A stretch of DNA of 64,000 nucleotides from assembly GCA_014904845.1 (NCBI GenBank), contig MU119410.1, positions 34,233 through 98,232 of the forward strand, read 5' to 3'. Below the pieces are notes generated by a model. It worked only from the letters and a program-made list of their open reading frames with translations. It did no database searches and was not told where the DNA came from. Positions 1 through 13,439 of the stretch are shown one piece after another. The DNA is from Acephala macrosclerotiorum. Its lineage: Eukaryota > Ascomycota > Leotiomycetes > Helotiales > Mollisiaceae. The translations under genes were made by a program, and so were the position numbers. The first letter of the stretch is position 1. Every line of letters starts with the position of its first letter.

Positions 1-1060
1 GTAAATTTTATTAAATAATTTATATTTTACAAACTTAAAATAAAAAATCTCGAATTTTTAATAATTTATATTTATTATTCTCGAGTTTTATAGACTTGAA
101 ATTTTAATTCGTTCATTTTTTTATTTTAATTTTAAAATTTAATTTTTTTTTTTATTAATAAAAATCAAAATTTCTAATAATTAGAATATTTTTATTTATT
201 AAAATATTAATCGAATTAAAATCGCAATAAATAAAATTTAAACTATAAAAATATTAAATATTTTTTTTTAAATATTTTGTAAATAAAAATTTATATCGAA
301 AAAGCGAAAGTTTTTAATTACTTTTTTTAATAAATTTATATTGTATTTAATAAAATAAAAACTCGTTATTTTATTATTTTCGATTATATATTCAAAATAT
401 TGAGTAATATTAAAATAGAAAAATGTTTTCAAAATTTTATAGACTTTAGTTTTATTCAATAGAAAATTATTTAATTTAATAAAGACTTTAGTATTGTCGT
501 AATATAATAGATTAAATCGCTTTATGTAATAATTTTAAAGTAATAATTTAAGCGCTCGTGTAAATTGTTTTAAAAATAGTAATTAAATTTGTGAAATTGA
601 AATCGAGATAAAATCGAGTTTAAATAAATCGATTTGAGAATTGGCGAAATAACGACGATTTGTAATCGTATAATAATATTGATCGTTTTCTTTAAGTATT
701 ATTTTAGTGTAGAAAAATATAAAATTTCTATTTTTTTCTACGAATATTTCGTTTTGTTTGTAAATTTTTATATTTTATTCTCGTTAGAAAACAATAATTA
801 AAATAATCAAATGTATTTATTAAAAATTTCTAGTGATTATAAGAAGACAAATAAAATTGAGTACGAGAAAGTTTTGAAATATTGATACTTATAAAAAATT
901 TGAAATATAATCGTTTCGATTATTTTACGATAATTTTTTAGATTTCTAGTTTTATAAATTAGATTAAATACTAATCAATTTCAAATAATCGTATCGATTA
1001 ATACTAATTATTAATAACGTTTCAAATTGAAAGTTATAAATTATATTTTGCTTTTTTGAT
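1..1060. other. RIP-mutated AT-rich DNA, no gene seen
   Basis: Very AT-rich DNA whose few cytosines lie mostly in CpG. A 63-codon open frame on the minus strand (268-459) is low-complexity (Ile, Asn, Phe, Lys, Tyr) and looks like chance. I see no recognisable coding relic here. Confidence 0.7.
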
Positions 1061-1237
1061 AGTATTATAATGGGGTATATCGTAATAGCGAGAAAAAAGA
1101 AAAAAAGCGCTATTTAAAAGCGTGAAAAGGAAAAACGTGATACGAAAAACTTAGAAAGTATAGAAGTCACGTGGGTTCGCTAAAGCACGAATTAATTAAT
1201 TTATTCTTTTAGGCGATACTTTTTTATTCTCGATTAC
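1061..1237. other. Less mutated non-coding segment with a small hairpin
   Basis: This short stretch keeps more non-CpG G and C than its surroundings, including GGGG, a CACGTG at 1167-1172 and a 7-bp inverted repeat. AATAGCG at 1084-1090 pairs with CGCTATT at 1108-1114 across a purine-rich loop. It lies directly before the palindromic 13-mer array. It could be an old regulatory or element-terminal region; nothing decides this. Confidence 0.45.
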
Positions 1238-1450
1238 TACAATTTGTAATCTTTCTATTGATAGAGACTACAATTTGTAATATTTTTTCGCATTTTTATA
1301 ATTATTACAATTTGTAATTTTTCTATCGATAGAAATTACAATTTGTAATATTTTTTACATTTTTACAAGGATTACAATTTGTAATATTCTTTATATCTCT
1401 ACAAAAACTACAATTTGTAATTTTTTTATAATAAAATTACAATTTGTAAT
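1238..1450 (+). repeat. Seven-copy array of palindromic 13-mer
   Basis: TACAATTTGTAAT occurs seven times without a mismatch, starting at 1238, 1269, 1306, 1337, 1373, 1409 and 1438 (spacings 31, 37, 31, 36, 36, 29). With flanking bases most copies form ATTACAA-T-TTGTAAT, a palindrome around one central base. Spacers are AT-rich and two hold a second small palindrome (CTATTGATAG or CTATCGATAG). Further exact copies lie at 4335-4347 (minus) and 10734-10746 (plus). Conserved core, variable spacer and dyad symmetry suggest clustered protein-binding sites or subterminal repeats of a mobile element; the function is unknown. Confidence 0.8.
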
Positions 1451-3151
1451 TATAGTCCAATAGAATTACATTTATCGATTGATTTAAATTCAATTCATCG
1501 TAATTTCATATTAAACGAAATATTTACAAAACGAGAATACTATATAATACATTACTATAAAACGCGTTACTTTACGTTTTATTCAAATAATAAAAATATA
1601 AACAAAATTTATTATTTTTTAAATATATACTTTCTAAAAAAGTATTACACTAAAACGTTCTATATAAAATAATTAAACATATTAATATTATTATATAGCG
1701 AATCGATATTTTACGAATATTTCTTTTAATATTGTTTTATAAATATATATTTTTTCGCGTTATTCAATTAAAAATATTATTCGAAAAAAAATCAATTATT
1801 TAAAATCAAATTTTTATTTATAGACTATAAAAAATATTAATAAAACTTTTGCAATACTCTATTTCAATGTATTATCATTTTTTTTGCGTTATTCATATAA
1901 TAAATTGAAATTATTATAATTATTTAAAAGCGTACATTATATTTCAATCGTAAACCGCTAATTACTTTAAAAATAAAGATCTATATACGAATTTCAATAC
2001 TTTACAATATTGATTTAATCAATTAAAAACTCTAACAATAGAAATAGTATTACATAAAAACGTTCTATTTTTAAGAATCGTAAAATTAATACGCTACGAA
2101 CTCTTCTTTCAACAATATTTTACTTTTTTCATATTATTATATAAAGAATCGACGAAATCATTTTAATTATTTAAGTCTCAACGCATTATACTACGACTAT
2201 AAACTGTAAATATATTCAAAGAAAATTCGATTTTTTTTATTATAACACGAAATAACAAACGAATACATAAAAATACAATTTTTTTAATATTTTTATTATT
2301 TTCTTTTTAATATTCATTTTTTCAATTATTTTTTCAAATTTTTTTACTCGATATATATTTTATTTATTCTATACATAAAACAATCAATTATCTATTTAAA
2401 AACATTTTATTATTATTTTACAAAACAACAAAATAATAAAATACATTGAAAATATTTCTCTATTAATTCAAATATTCTCGAACGCTTAAATCTCGATTTT
2501 AAATTTCTTATTTTCAAACTTTACTCGCATATTTACTACTCTCTAAAAATATTTTACTATTAATTTAAACGTCTATATTTTTTTATTGTATTTCTTTGAA
2601 TTAATAATATTTGATTACAAATGTATTTATTAGTACTTATAGAGATTATTTGAGATTTATTACAATAAAAATTCTCTCTATTTAAATAAAACTTTATTTA
2701 ATAATTAATAATTTCAATTGTTCATTTTTAATATCGCGAAAATACATATAATATATTCATATTATAAATATTTTCTTAAAATTTTATTAAAAACGTTCGC
2801 TTTTTTCTCGTTATTACTAATTTGATTTTTTTATTAAATCGCTCGAAAAATAATCTTTTAAATAACGAAAATACAAACAAAAAAACTTTATATTATACGC
2901 TTTGAAATAAACGTTTTTTTATGCGATACAAAAATCGTATATTTGTATTTCGACGTTAATATTAAACTAAAAATTTTAATAATCGAAAAAAAGTTTTTAT
3001 TTTTTATTTTAATAAATTTTTATAAATTTTTAAAAAATTGTTTTTTGAATATTGTATTGAATATACAAAATTTGTTTAAAGTAAAATTTGTTTTTATAAG
3101 TATTAAAATAGTAAATAAATCAAGTTTATAGTATTTAAAATAAAATATATT
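1451..3151. other. RIP-mutated DNA upstream of the BCS1 relic
   Basis: From about 1450 to 2900 the plus strand keeps non-CpG cytosines but few non-CpG guanines, so its RIP strand bias differs from the following block. The 5' part of the BCS1-like gene would be expected at the right end, but I could not follow its frame above 3152. A 62-codon open frame at 2943-3131 is in a different phase and is not convincing. Confidence 0.55.
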
Positions 3152-4039
3152 TCGATTGTTATTTTTAATAAAAATAGAAAAAAAGAATTACTATAAAATA
3201 TTACGAAATTTTTTTATTTAATATTTTTATAATAGTATTTTAATTGTGACATTTTCTATTGATAGAATTATTTGTTATACGAATTTCTTGGAATTAAAAA
3301 ATCGAATTTAAATTCGTTTATTGCTAATTATTTTGATTTAAATATTTATATTTTTAGTTTTTTTACTATTAATGAAATTAATTTGAAAAGTTTATTCGAT
3401 AAATTTTTAAATCGTTATATTATTCTTTTGGAAAATATCGACGTCGTTAGTTCGAATCGAGATATTAAAATTGAAGACTCGCGTCAGATTACGATTGACT
3501 TTTTTTTTCGAATAAATAAATCTATTGGTAGAAAAGTGTTTTTATTTTATTTTTTAAACGTTATTAATAGTATAAAGTCACAAGAAGATCGAATTCTAAT
3601 TATAATTACTAATTATATTACACGTTTCGATGAAATATTTATACGATTTGATCGTGTAAATAAGAAAATCGAATTCGAGTTTATTAATAATAAAATAATA
3701 ATTGATTTTTTCTGTCTCGTTTTCAAATTTGTAAAAAGCGATGTCGTTTTTACAAAAGACGCTCAAATTGCAATGAGTCAAAAGAAAAAAATTGAGAGAA
3801 TTGAAAGATTAGTAAAAAAATTTGTTATTAAAGTATTGAAATTGAAATTTAATTCAATTGAAATTTTCTCGTTTTTTTTAGAGTACAAAAAATCATCGAA
3901 AGAAACTATTTACAATATTGAGCAATTTATATTGAAATCTATTAAAGTAAAATCGAAACTACTAAAAACATTAAAAAATATTAAGTTTGAAAATATTCAA
4001 TTTGAAATAATTCGAGATTTTAAATTAGTACTTTTCTAA
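3152..4039 (+). pseudogene. Relic of BCS1-like AAA ATPase
   Basis: One phase can be followed for about 295 codons and matches the AAA domain of fungal BCS1-like proteins. The family includes the mitochondrial inner-membrane chaperone that translocates the Rieske protein, but fungi have many paralogues of unknown role. Before the Walker A motif, two pairs of stop codons (3230-3235 and 3260-3265) sit where Gln-Trp and Arg-Arg are expected in the family's WY..RGIPYRRGYLLHG stretch. Walker A GPPGTGKS reads EFLGIKKS (3281-3304). Walker B LLED reads LLEN (3425-3436). The sensor and arginine-finger region reads ITNYITRFDEIFIRFDR, with RPGR now RFDR (3644-3655). Each change fits C-to-T or G-to-A. From 3266 the frame is open to TAA at 4037, opened by a TTG that is not a real start. 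The ATPase would be dead. Family call is firm; exact paralogue unknown. Confidence 0.85.
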
Positions 4040-7000
4040 TAAAACGTAAATCGAATTTTACTAATAATAAATTTAAATGAAATAAAGAATTTTTAGCGAT
4101 AAAAATCTCAACGAAAATAATTTAATAGTTTGCTTTATTGATTAATTCGAATTTCTTAGTATTTAAATACTTTATTACGTTAAACGATATTCAAAATTTG
4201 ATTCAAATCGTTAAAAATATATAAATAATCTCTACGTATACTACGAAATATACATATTTTTATATTTCTTTTGAAAATACTTTAAATAAAATTTCAATTT
4301 TTTATTCGTCAATTTTTTCGATAAATCAATTATAATTACAAATTGTAACTATTGAATATATTTAACAATTCTTTGATATTTTCAAGTCTTTTAATATTAA
4401 ATAAAAATCGCTATTTTCGCTCGTCGCTATAAACAAAAGTAAATTCAAGAAACTATTAATTCGAGTTTTGAAACTTGAATTTAAAACCGTTAATAAAGTG
4501 TTCGTTTTTCGTAGTATATAAATTCAAATTTAATAAAACTAATACTATTTATATAATTGAAATACAAAAATATATAAATATAAAATTGTAAAATTAATTA
4601 CGTTATTTGACGAAAAAAATAAATTGAATCAATATATTTTTGTAATTCGTATACAGATTAATAAGTATTTTAATCTCGATTTTAATTTCAATTTTAATAG
4701 TAAAATAAATAAAACGATTAAAAAATAGATATATTATATTGATATCAAATTTGAAAATTTGCGAAACGTTTTTAAATCGATTTTATAAAACGTTAAAAGT
4801 ATTTACTTACGAAAAACGAAATTTTTAATATAATTATTTTTGATTTTTTAGTAAAAAATAAAAAATGATTTAATTACTAATTACGTTTAAATCGAATAAA
4901 ATTTACTTTTTTATTATTTTTTTAATCTCGAGACGTATTGAAATAATATTGTTTTTAATAAATTAACGTTTTAATATTTTAGTTTATTAATCGATTTTAT
5001 TAAAAAAATTTATGAATTTATTATTGAACGTTTTTTTACGTTTTTTAAAAAGTGTAAAATTATATATAATTTTTTGTAAGTTTTTTTTAAATTAAATACA
5101 GTTTTTTATACAATTTGTATCGGTACAAATAAATCAAAATGTATTAAATATAATTTTAGTGAAAAAAAATAAATAAATCGATAGAATAAAGTATTTTTAT
5201 ATAGATTATTACTATTTAAACTTTAATAAAAAAGTTTTTAGTGAAATATCGATTGTATTTGAGATTAAAAAATTTCGTAGAATAAAAAAAATCAATTTTT
5301 TTGAAAAAAAAATTTTTTTATATTATTAAAAAAAAAAAAACGAAAATTTATTTAGAAAAATGCAATCGAAAATTCTTTTTTTTTTATAAGCGTGTATTAT
5401 TATTACTATTAAAAAATCGTTTTTTATATAAAAAAAAATTATTCGATTAAATTACTTATTAATAATCGAATTATAATTAACGCGATTTATTTTCGAGAAA
5501 TTAATTCGAATTATATTAGAGTAAATATTAATAAATTTGATAAAGAAAATTCGTCGTTTTTTAATTGAATTATTTTAAATTCGAACGATTTTGAAAAATT
5601 ATTCGATGTAATTAAAAAGATTAATATAGAATTATTAAACGTAAAAAAGAACGATTTTTTAATTTGTAGTTTAATTTTATTAAAATTCAATTTTAATAAT
5701 AAATTATAAAGTAAATACTTTATTTTTTTTGTTCGATAATTCGAATTTCAATGTAATTAATGTATTTAATATAATTGAATTTGCAATTAATAATATTAAA
5801 AATATTGAATAATAATTTGAGACTTTTTTTTATTTTTAAATATTTTAAAAGAAAAAAAAAACTATTTATATTTTTTTTAAAATCTATATAAAACGAGTAT
5901 CAAACAATTCTCTGTTTTTTGACGATTTTATTATAGAGAAAAAGTTGAAGTTTAATGTATTTTTATAGTATAATAATCGATTTTTATTGAAATTTAATAA
6001 TATTAATTTATATATTAGTAAATTATTAAATATAAACAAAATTTTGATTATTGAAATTTTATTCAAATATTTTCAAATATTATTTTATACGATATATTTT
6101 TATATATTAATAATTTCGTATTTTTATTAATTTTATAGATTTCTATTAACGAATTAAATAAAATCGTTAAAAAACTCGAAAATCGATTTTTTTTGATTTT
6201 TGAGCGAATTTCGAAATAGAATATATTTCTTTTTTTGAATGAAACGAATATTTTTTTTTTGAATAATATTTAATTGATAATATTAATCGAAATATTTTTA
6301 TTTGTATTTTTTTACGAATTTTAAAATATTATTAAAAAATTATATTTTTTACAATTAATCGTGTAAAATAAATCGATAATATTATTATAAATAGAATATA
6401 TTTTAAGATTAAATATAATATTTTAAATTTAAATTAAAGAAAAAGTGTATAAAAATATTTTTTAAAAAAAATTACAATATTTCAAAGTTCATTAATATAT
6501 AATAAAAATAATTTTGAATTTCTAGTACAAAAATCGTTAAATAATCGTCAAATAAATTTAATTTATTATTTGTTTTCAAAAATAAAATATTTATTTTCGT
6601 ATTATTTTTAAATTAAAAATTTTATTTTTACAATCTATATTTTAATTCTTTAAAAAAGAATTCAAATAATTTTATTTTATTTAAAATTCGCAATTAAAAT
6701 AAACGAAGATTTCGAACGTAATATTAATAGTGTAAAATCAATAAAAATTATACGTAATTATTTTTAATAAAATTAAAAAATTTAAAAAAATTTAATTTGA
6801 GTCGTTTTTCAATAGAAATAGTATTTATAATCTCACGAAAATTTATTAAATTATAAATATAAATTATATTTCGTTTTTTTGAATTTTATTTAATAATATT
6901 TTCAATTACGAAAAAACGTATATCGATAAAAAAGTAAATATTGTACTATTTTTAATTTATATTTTATTTTTAAAAAATTACAATTCGTATAAATATTATT

Positions 7001-10000
7001 TTGATTTATATATAGTTTCTCGTGCATATTAGTTTTTTCGTTTTATTATATATATAAATTTTTTTTTTTTGAATAATATTTTTCAAATAAAAATTCAATT
7101 TTTATTTTGATTTTAATTAATTTTTTGATTATATAATTTATTAATTTTAAAAATAATTATTTAAATTTAATAAAATATTAGTATTTTAAGTCATTTATTT
7201 AATCAAAATAGCGTTTTTTTTGTTGTTATAAATATTGTTTAAATTTCGAATTAAAGAATATTAATATATTATTAAAGTATTATACGATATTTAAAGTTTA
7301 TTATTAATATTATCGTTTATTAATTATATAAATCAATTTTTGTTTTAAAAAATTCGATTTATTTTTATAAAAATATTACGATTATTTTTTTAATTATTTT
7401 TATTAATATTGAAAAATTTCGACAAATAATATAAAGTATATTAATTTATAATTCGATTTAAATATTGTTTATTACTACGAAATATTAATATAAAACTTTT
7501 TAAAAGTTTTTCAAATTAATAAATACAAATTTTTTTAAAGTTTTTAAAATTTCAATTACTAATAAACGTTTTTAAGTTTATAAAGTTGTTTTTTTTATTA
7601 AAATTTGTATTACGATTATAGTTGATAATAATATTATATAGTCGAGTATTATATTTCTTTGGTTTTTAGTTTTTTTCGAGAATAAAAAAATAAATGTAAT
7701 CGGAATATTTCAATATGTAAAACGTTTTAAAACGGGGATTATTATAGAACGATATTATAATTGATTAAATATTGTATATATCGAATAGTGCAATTTCGAA
7801 ATATTAATAATGCATTATATTGATAGAAGTATTTTATATATATTTAAAAAAATATGTGTTTTTTGAATTAAAATTTTATAAGAAAACGATTTTTTGTTAA
7901 AATTCGCGATAAAAACATAGAAAAAATATTTTTTTAAAATTGATAACGATAATTTTATTATATATTAATTAGTTGCAAAAAAATGAAAAACTTGGGTTCA
8001 ATACAATTGAAAATACGAGATTGAAATAACTTTTGAAAATAATTTCAAATTTCGTTTTTAATATAGTAAATAAATCAAAAGTAATTAGAGAAGTAATTAT
8101 ATGAGTTTATTTGTAGAAAAATATATTTAATAGTAAATTAAAATTCAATAAAAATAATATAGTAATTTAATTATTATATAAATAGCAATTTTAGTTTATT
8201 TATATTTTATATTTTTTTATATTTACAAATTTTGTTTTTATTCGCGATTTTTTGTTTTTTTGATTATATTATAATAGTATTTTAATCTTTGAAAATCGTA
8301 TAAAAATAATTTTATATATCGCTTTTTTGATTTGATAATTGACTATTAAAAATATTAAATTGGCAAGGTTTTATAAGTGTAATATTTGGAATATTCGATT
8401 TATATTAGTATTTATTTTTTTTATTTATTTTTATAGTTATATTAAAATTTAAGTATTTTTTTCTTTGAGTAAAATATAATTTATTTTATTAATTAAAATA
8501 CTTGAAATTTAATGCGTATTACAAATAAATTAAAAAAATCAATAAAATTTAATAAAGATTATAATTATCGATAAAAGAATAGAAAAATCAATAAATATTG
8601 ATCGATATTTTTGTATTTATATTTTTAATTGATTTTAATATATAATCGAAAGTATTAACAAAAAATAGAAGATTATTTAGTATTGTAATAATATTTTATA
8701 TGTGAGTTTTTTATTGTTGCGATAAATTCGACAATAAATACGTAATTATTATTTTATTTAGATTTGAAAAAAAAAAGTTGATTATATAATTGCAAATTAC
8801 ATTTTATGATTTATTTTCGATTTTTTGTAATAATTATTTTTTAAGATAAAAATAATCAAATTAAAAAACGAATTTATTATAATCAAAAAATTTATTTCGT
8901 TTTATACGATTTTCAATATATACTAATTATTTGAGATACGATTATACAATAAAATAAATTAAAATTTCTTATATAATAATGTATTATAATAAAAAAACTT
9001 TTAATATTCTATTTATTGAAAAAAGAAATATATATTATATATTTTGATAATAAAATAAGATTAAATTATAAAATAAATATTTTATAATAACGTCGTTTAT
9101 ATGTAATATATTAAAAAAACTATAATTAGAATTAATATTATTAATATTAAATTTAAATACTTTATAATATTATATAAATTCAAAATAATAATTTGAAACA
9201 AATGTAAAAAAAAAAAAAAATTCAATAAAAGAAAATAATAAATAAATTTTAAAAATTATATATAAAATAAAGAATATTTTAAGATTTAATTAAAAAAAAA
9301 CAATGATTATAAATTGAATATATTTTAAATTATTTTAAATACAATTATCAATTTTGTCAATTTTATAAAATTTGTATTTAATTTTATATTATATTTTTTT
9401 TTTATATCAAACAATAAAAAAAAGAAAATTAATTGAATCGAATTTTTTTTGCGTTTTTATTTTTGTAAATTGCGTTTCGATTTTGATTATAAGTTGTATT
9501 TCGATTTTAATTGATCGTGAGATTAACGTTTTAATAAATAAAAAAGTTTTATTTTTAATTAAAATTAAATTGAATTTTTTTTTATAAATACGAGTATATT
9601 TATTTTTAATTCGATTTCGATTTTCTAGTTTTTTGTTAATACTATAAATTATATAAAATTGATTTTTTTTATTTGTTTTTCGTTTTATATATTTTCGAAA
9701 TAAATTATTTGTAATCTTTTTATTTTCTATTCAATTTTGAAAGTTTGTATATTATGTTCAAATAAATTTTTTTTTTTTTTCGTTTATATAAAATATAAAT
9801 TGTAAGTTTTTTTAATAGTTTTAGTTTATAGAATTCGATTACAATACAAAGAATTTTAATAAATTTTTTTTTTTTAGTTTTTTTATTAATTTTTATTATA
9901 TAAAAACAATTTAAATATACGTTAATTATATTTTTAGTAAAGTTTTTACGAGAAAAGATTTTAATATAAAAATAAATTTGCGATTTAATTGCGACAAAAA

Positions 10001-13000
10001 ATTGCTCGTTGTATATTTAATTTTTTTTATCGCTTTTTTTAAAATATTTAAATTTATATTTTATAATCATTTTTTTATTTTTAATAAAATTCGGTTTTTT
10101 TGTATTTAGTTTGTTTAATTTATAAAAGTTCGTATTGATATCGATTTTATTTGTATTGTTGTTTGTAATATTATTAATTATAATATTAATAAGAGTAATA
10201 CTTATAAAAGTAGTATTTGTAGAAGTAGTATTAATAGTATTTGTAAATGTAGTATTATTTTTTTTAGATAGTAAGGATTTTAATGTTTCAAATAATAATT
10301 TCAATATTTCAATATTGAAATAAGAATTTATTTTGATTAATTTAATAAGTTTTTGTATTTTATTAAAAAACTATTTTTTCGTTTTTGTATTAATAAAATT
10401 TTTTTCAAATTTTGTAGTCTAAAAATAAACTTTAATTACAATATTTTCAATTCTTTTTATATTGATTAAATCGATTATATTTTCTTTATTGGAATAATTT
10501 TATTACTAGTTTATTATAGTATTGTTTGCATTTAGAATTTTCATATAAAGTTTATTGTCGTTATTATCGTTTAAAATCTTTTTTATAATAAGTATAACGT
10601 GCGTATAAATTTCTTAAATAAAAATTGTAATTTTTTTATTTTTTATATTCTCGTTTGCTTTTTCGTTTTGGATCAATTTTAACTCGTAATTTGTTGTTTT
10701 TATTTAGTCTCTAGTAATTCTCGATATTTCAATTACAATTTGTAATTCTGATATTTTTAATTAATAAACAATAAATTGTAAAAATCTCGATTTATTTTAT
10801 TAAATCTTTTTATTTCGAAAAATCTATAGAATTTTCGTTATATAAATTTATTTAATTTTTTCGAATTAATTAATCTCAAAAATATTCTTTATATTAATAA
10901 TTTATTTAATTTTTTCTAAAAATATAGTTTTTTTATATTGTATTTTTTTAAGTAATATTGAAATATAATTGAAATTTGTTTAATTAAAGATCAATTTGAA
11001 TTATTAATTTGTTTTATTTATTTATTTTTTATTAATATTCGTTATTATATATATTATTATTAGTATTAATATATAAATTAAATAAAGTAATTTATATTGT
11101 TTAAAAAAATTTATTTATTTGATTAATCGTTTTTATTTTTTGTAGTAATTGAAATTTTTATTAAATAGATTTTTTTTATTTTTTTTATTTGATTAAAACA
11201 ACGATCAATTTTAATATTGATAATTTTTTTAAATTTTTAAATTTTTAAATTTTTATATTTTAATGCAATTGATCGATAACAATCCGCTTTATATTTGAAC
11301 CGAAGATCGATTTTGAAATCGCGAAATTATTAAATTGAATAATCTTTCTACTTTTGTCCATTTAAATTACCGCGATAATATTAGTTTTATTGAGTGCAAT
11401 ATTCGCTATAATCACGTTTTGAGACCAGTTTCTTGGTAGTAAAATAAAATATTAATATACAAAAATTAATATTATTTAAAAATCAATAATACTTAAAAAT
11501 TAATCTTATTTTATTGATTTTTTTATTCAAAAAAATTGCTTTAAGAATTTTATATTTTTATTTCGATTTTTTTACCTTAAATTTAAATACTCTTCAATTA
11601 CTATTTTAAATGCAAATTAATACACGTTAAAAAATATAATTATTTCTAAAAATTCTATTTTTAGAAGTAGTTTTAACGTATTAAAAATAGTATTTATAAT
11701 AATCGAAAATCAAAATAATCAATTATTATATAATATAATGCACTTTGTAATTTTTTATAATTACAATCACGAAAATTGATAATTATCAATTTAAATTACA
11801 TAAAACAAATAAATAATAATTCAAAGATAATTATTATAATAATAATAATTCTATAAATACAAATAATATTATTCGAAATAATCAAAATACTAATATATAT
11901 TAATTATTTTAAAAACTATTAATTTGATTTTAATAATTTTAATTAAAAATAATTAATCGCTAATTTTGACTTTAATTATCTCTAATTATCAAACGATAAT
12001 CAATAAAATAAAAACGATATTTATTTTTAGTATTAAAAACTTTCTCAATTAAATAAAATATTATTATATTTAATATATATTTTTCAAGTATATATCGAAA
12101 ATACGAAAAAAGTACTATATAATTCGCTTAAAAAAAAGAAATACTTTAAAAACTAAAAAAAAAAAAACAATTTAAAAACTAAATTAAAAAACGCAATATA
12201 CGAATTAAAAAAAAATATAAAAAATACATTAAATACTAAAAAAAACTATAAAAAAAAAAACGTAAATATACATTTAATAAAATAATTATACTATAGAAAA
12301 AATAAAATAAAATAAATAAAAACTATAATTGTACTAATAATTCTCAATTTTAGAAATAAAAACTTAATATAACAAACAAAAATATAATAACGTTTTTTTA
12401 GTATATAATATAGAAATAAAAAAAAGTATTGAAATTAATCGTAATAATTAAAAAAAGATTTTTAAAGAAATTTATTTCAAAATAAAAAATTACAACAAAT
12501 AAATATTGTAAATTATTAAAAATTTTTATAAAGAAATAATATTAAATTTTTATTTCTCAAATTATTTGTTTTTCGTATTATTTTATTTACTTATAACTTT
12601 TTTTATATTCAAATTATTATAATTCTCAATTGTCAATAGAAAAAACAAATTATTATTAAAATTGTAAATAAATATATATTTAATTTAATTAAAACGATTA
12701 TTATTTTTTTTTTTTTAAAATTTGTTTTTGATTTTTGTATTTTATTTTTATAAATAATACATATTTTTTCAATTTCAAATTGCATTTTTAGATTTTTCAA
12801 ATTTTTCTATAATAATTGCACGATATTTTTAAAAAAATATAAAAATTTGCAATTAATAAACTTTAGAAACAATTTAATAAAAAAACTCGAAAATGTAAAT
12901 TAGTAAATTGAAATATTATTCGATAATTTATTATCGAATAATTAATTATATTTATATAATAAAACGTAAATTGTTAAATTAAAATATTATTAAAATAAAT

Positions 13001-13430
13001 ATTGATTTATTAAAAGTTCGATTATAAAAGTTGGTAATAGTTTGATTTATTATTATTTTGTTTGCAAATTTTGTAATATTAAATGAAATTTAAATAAAAT
13101 AAATTAATTATAATCGAGATAATACTTTTGTTTAATAATTGATCTAATTATTAAAATTCGTTAAACTTAGTTCTAATAATATCGCATTAGAGAAATTTTT
13201 TCTTTTTAAAAAACAAACTTTTTTTTATTAAAATAAGTATATATAAAAATAATATATCGTGAAATCAAACGATAAATTTAATCTAATTCGATTAATATAA
13301 AGTAAAAAAAAAACAATTTTATATTAAAATTCAATATTAAATCAAATTAATCGTTAAATCAAATTTATAATAATTTTCATTTGTAATTATTCAAAGATCA
13401 AAATTCAATTTATATCAATACTATATATTA
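4040..13430. other. 9.4 kb of heavily RIP-mutated DNA
   Basis: No coding relic could be followed. From about 4.8 to 10.6 kb non-CpG cytosines are nearly absent from the plus strand while guanines remain; from about 11.4 to 12.6 kb the bias reverses. Open frames at 5884-6066 (minus), 9372-9587 (plus) and 10017-10304/10135-10323 are low-complexity. Homopolymer A and T runs are frequent. Single copies of the palindromic 13-mer lie at 4335-4347 and 10734-10746. Confidence 0.6.
10150..10262. repeat. Degenerate trinucleotide tract
   Basis: A run of imperfect GTA/ATT/AGT-type triplets. It makes a minus-strand frame of mostly Asn, Thr and Ile, and a plus-strand frame of Val, Ile and Leu. Frames on both strands at once, with this composition, point to a microsatellite rather than a protein. 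Confidence 0.5.
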
Positions 13431-13439
13431 ATCAACTTT

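Noticed and set aside
1238..1450. CRISPR array
   Set aside because: The repeated unit is only 13 bp, spacers are AT-rich and partly similar to one another, there are no cas genes, and the setting is a eukaryotic fungal genome.
2943..3131. N-terminal part of the BCS1-like gene
   Set aside because: It is in a different phase from the relic and its text does not resemble the BCS1 N-terminal domain.
3272..4039. Functional 255-residue protein starting at 3272
   Set aside because: The first codon is TTG and homology continues upstream through stop codons; Walker A, Walker B and arginine-finger residues are lost.
10017..10323. 95-codon and 62-codon open frames
   Set aside because: Low-complexity frames on both strands, made by a degenerate trinucleotide tract.
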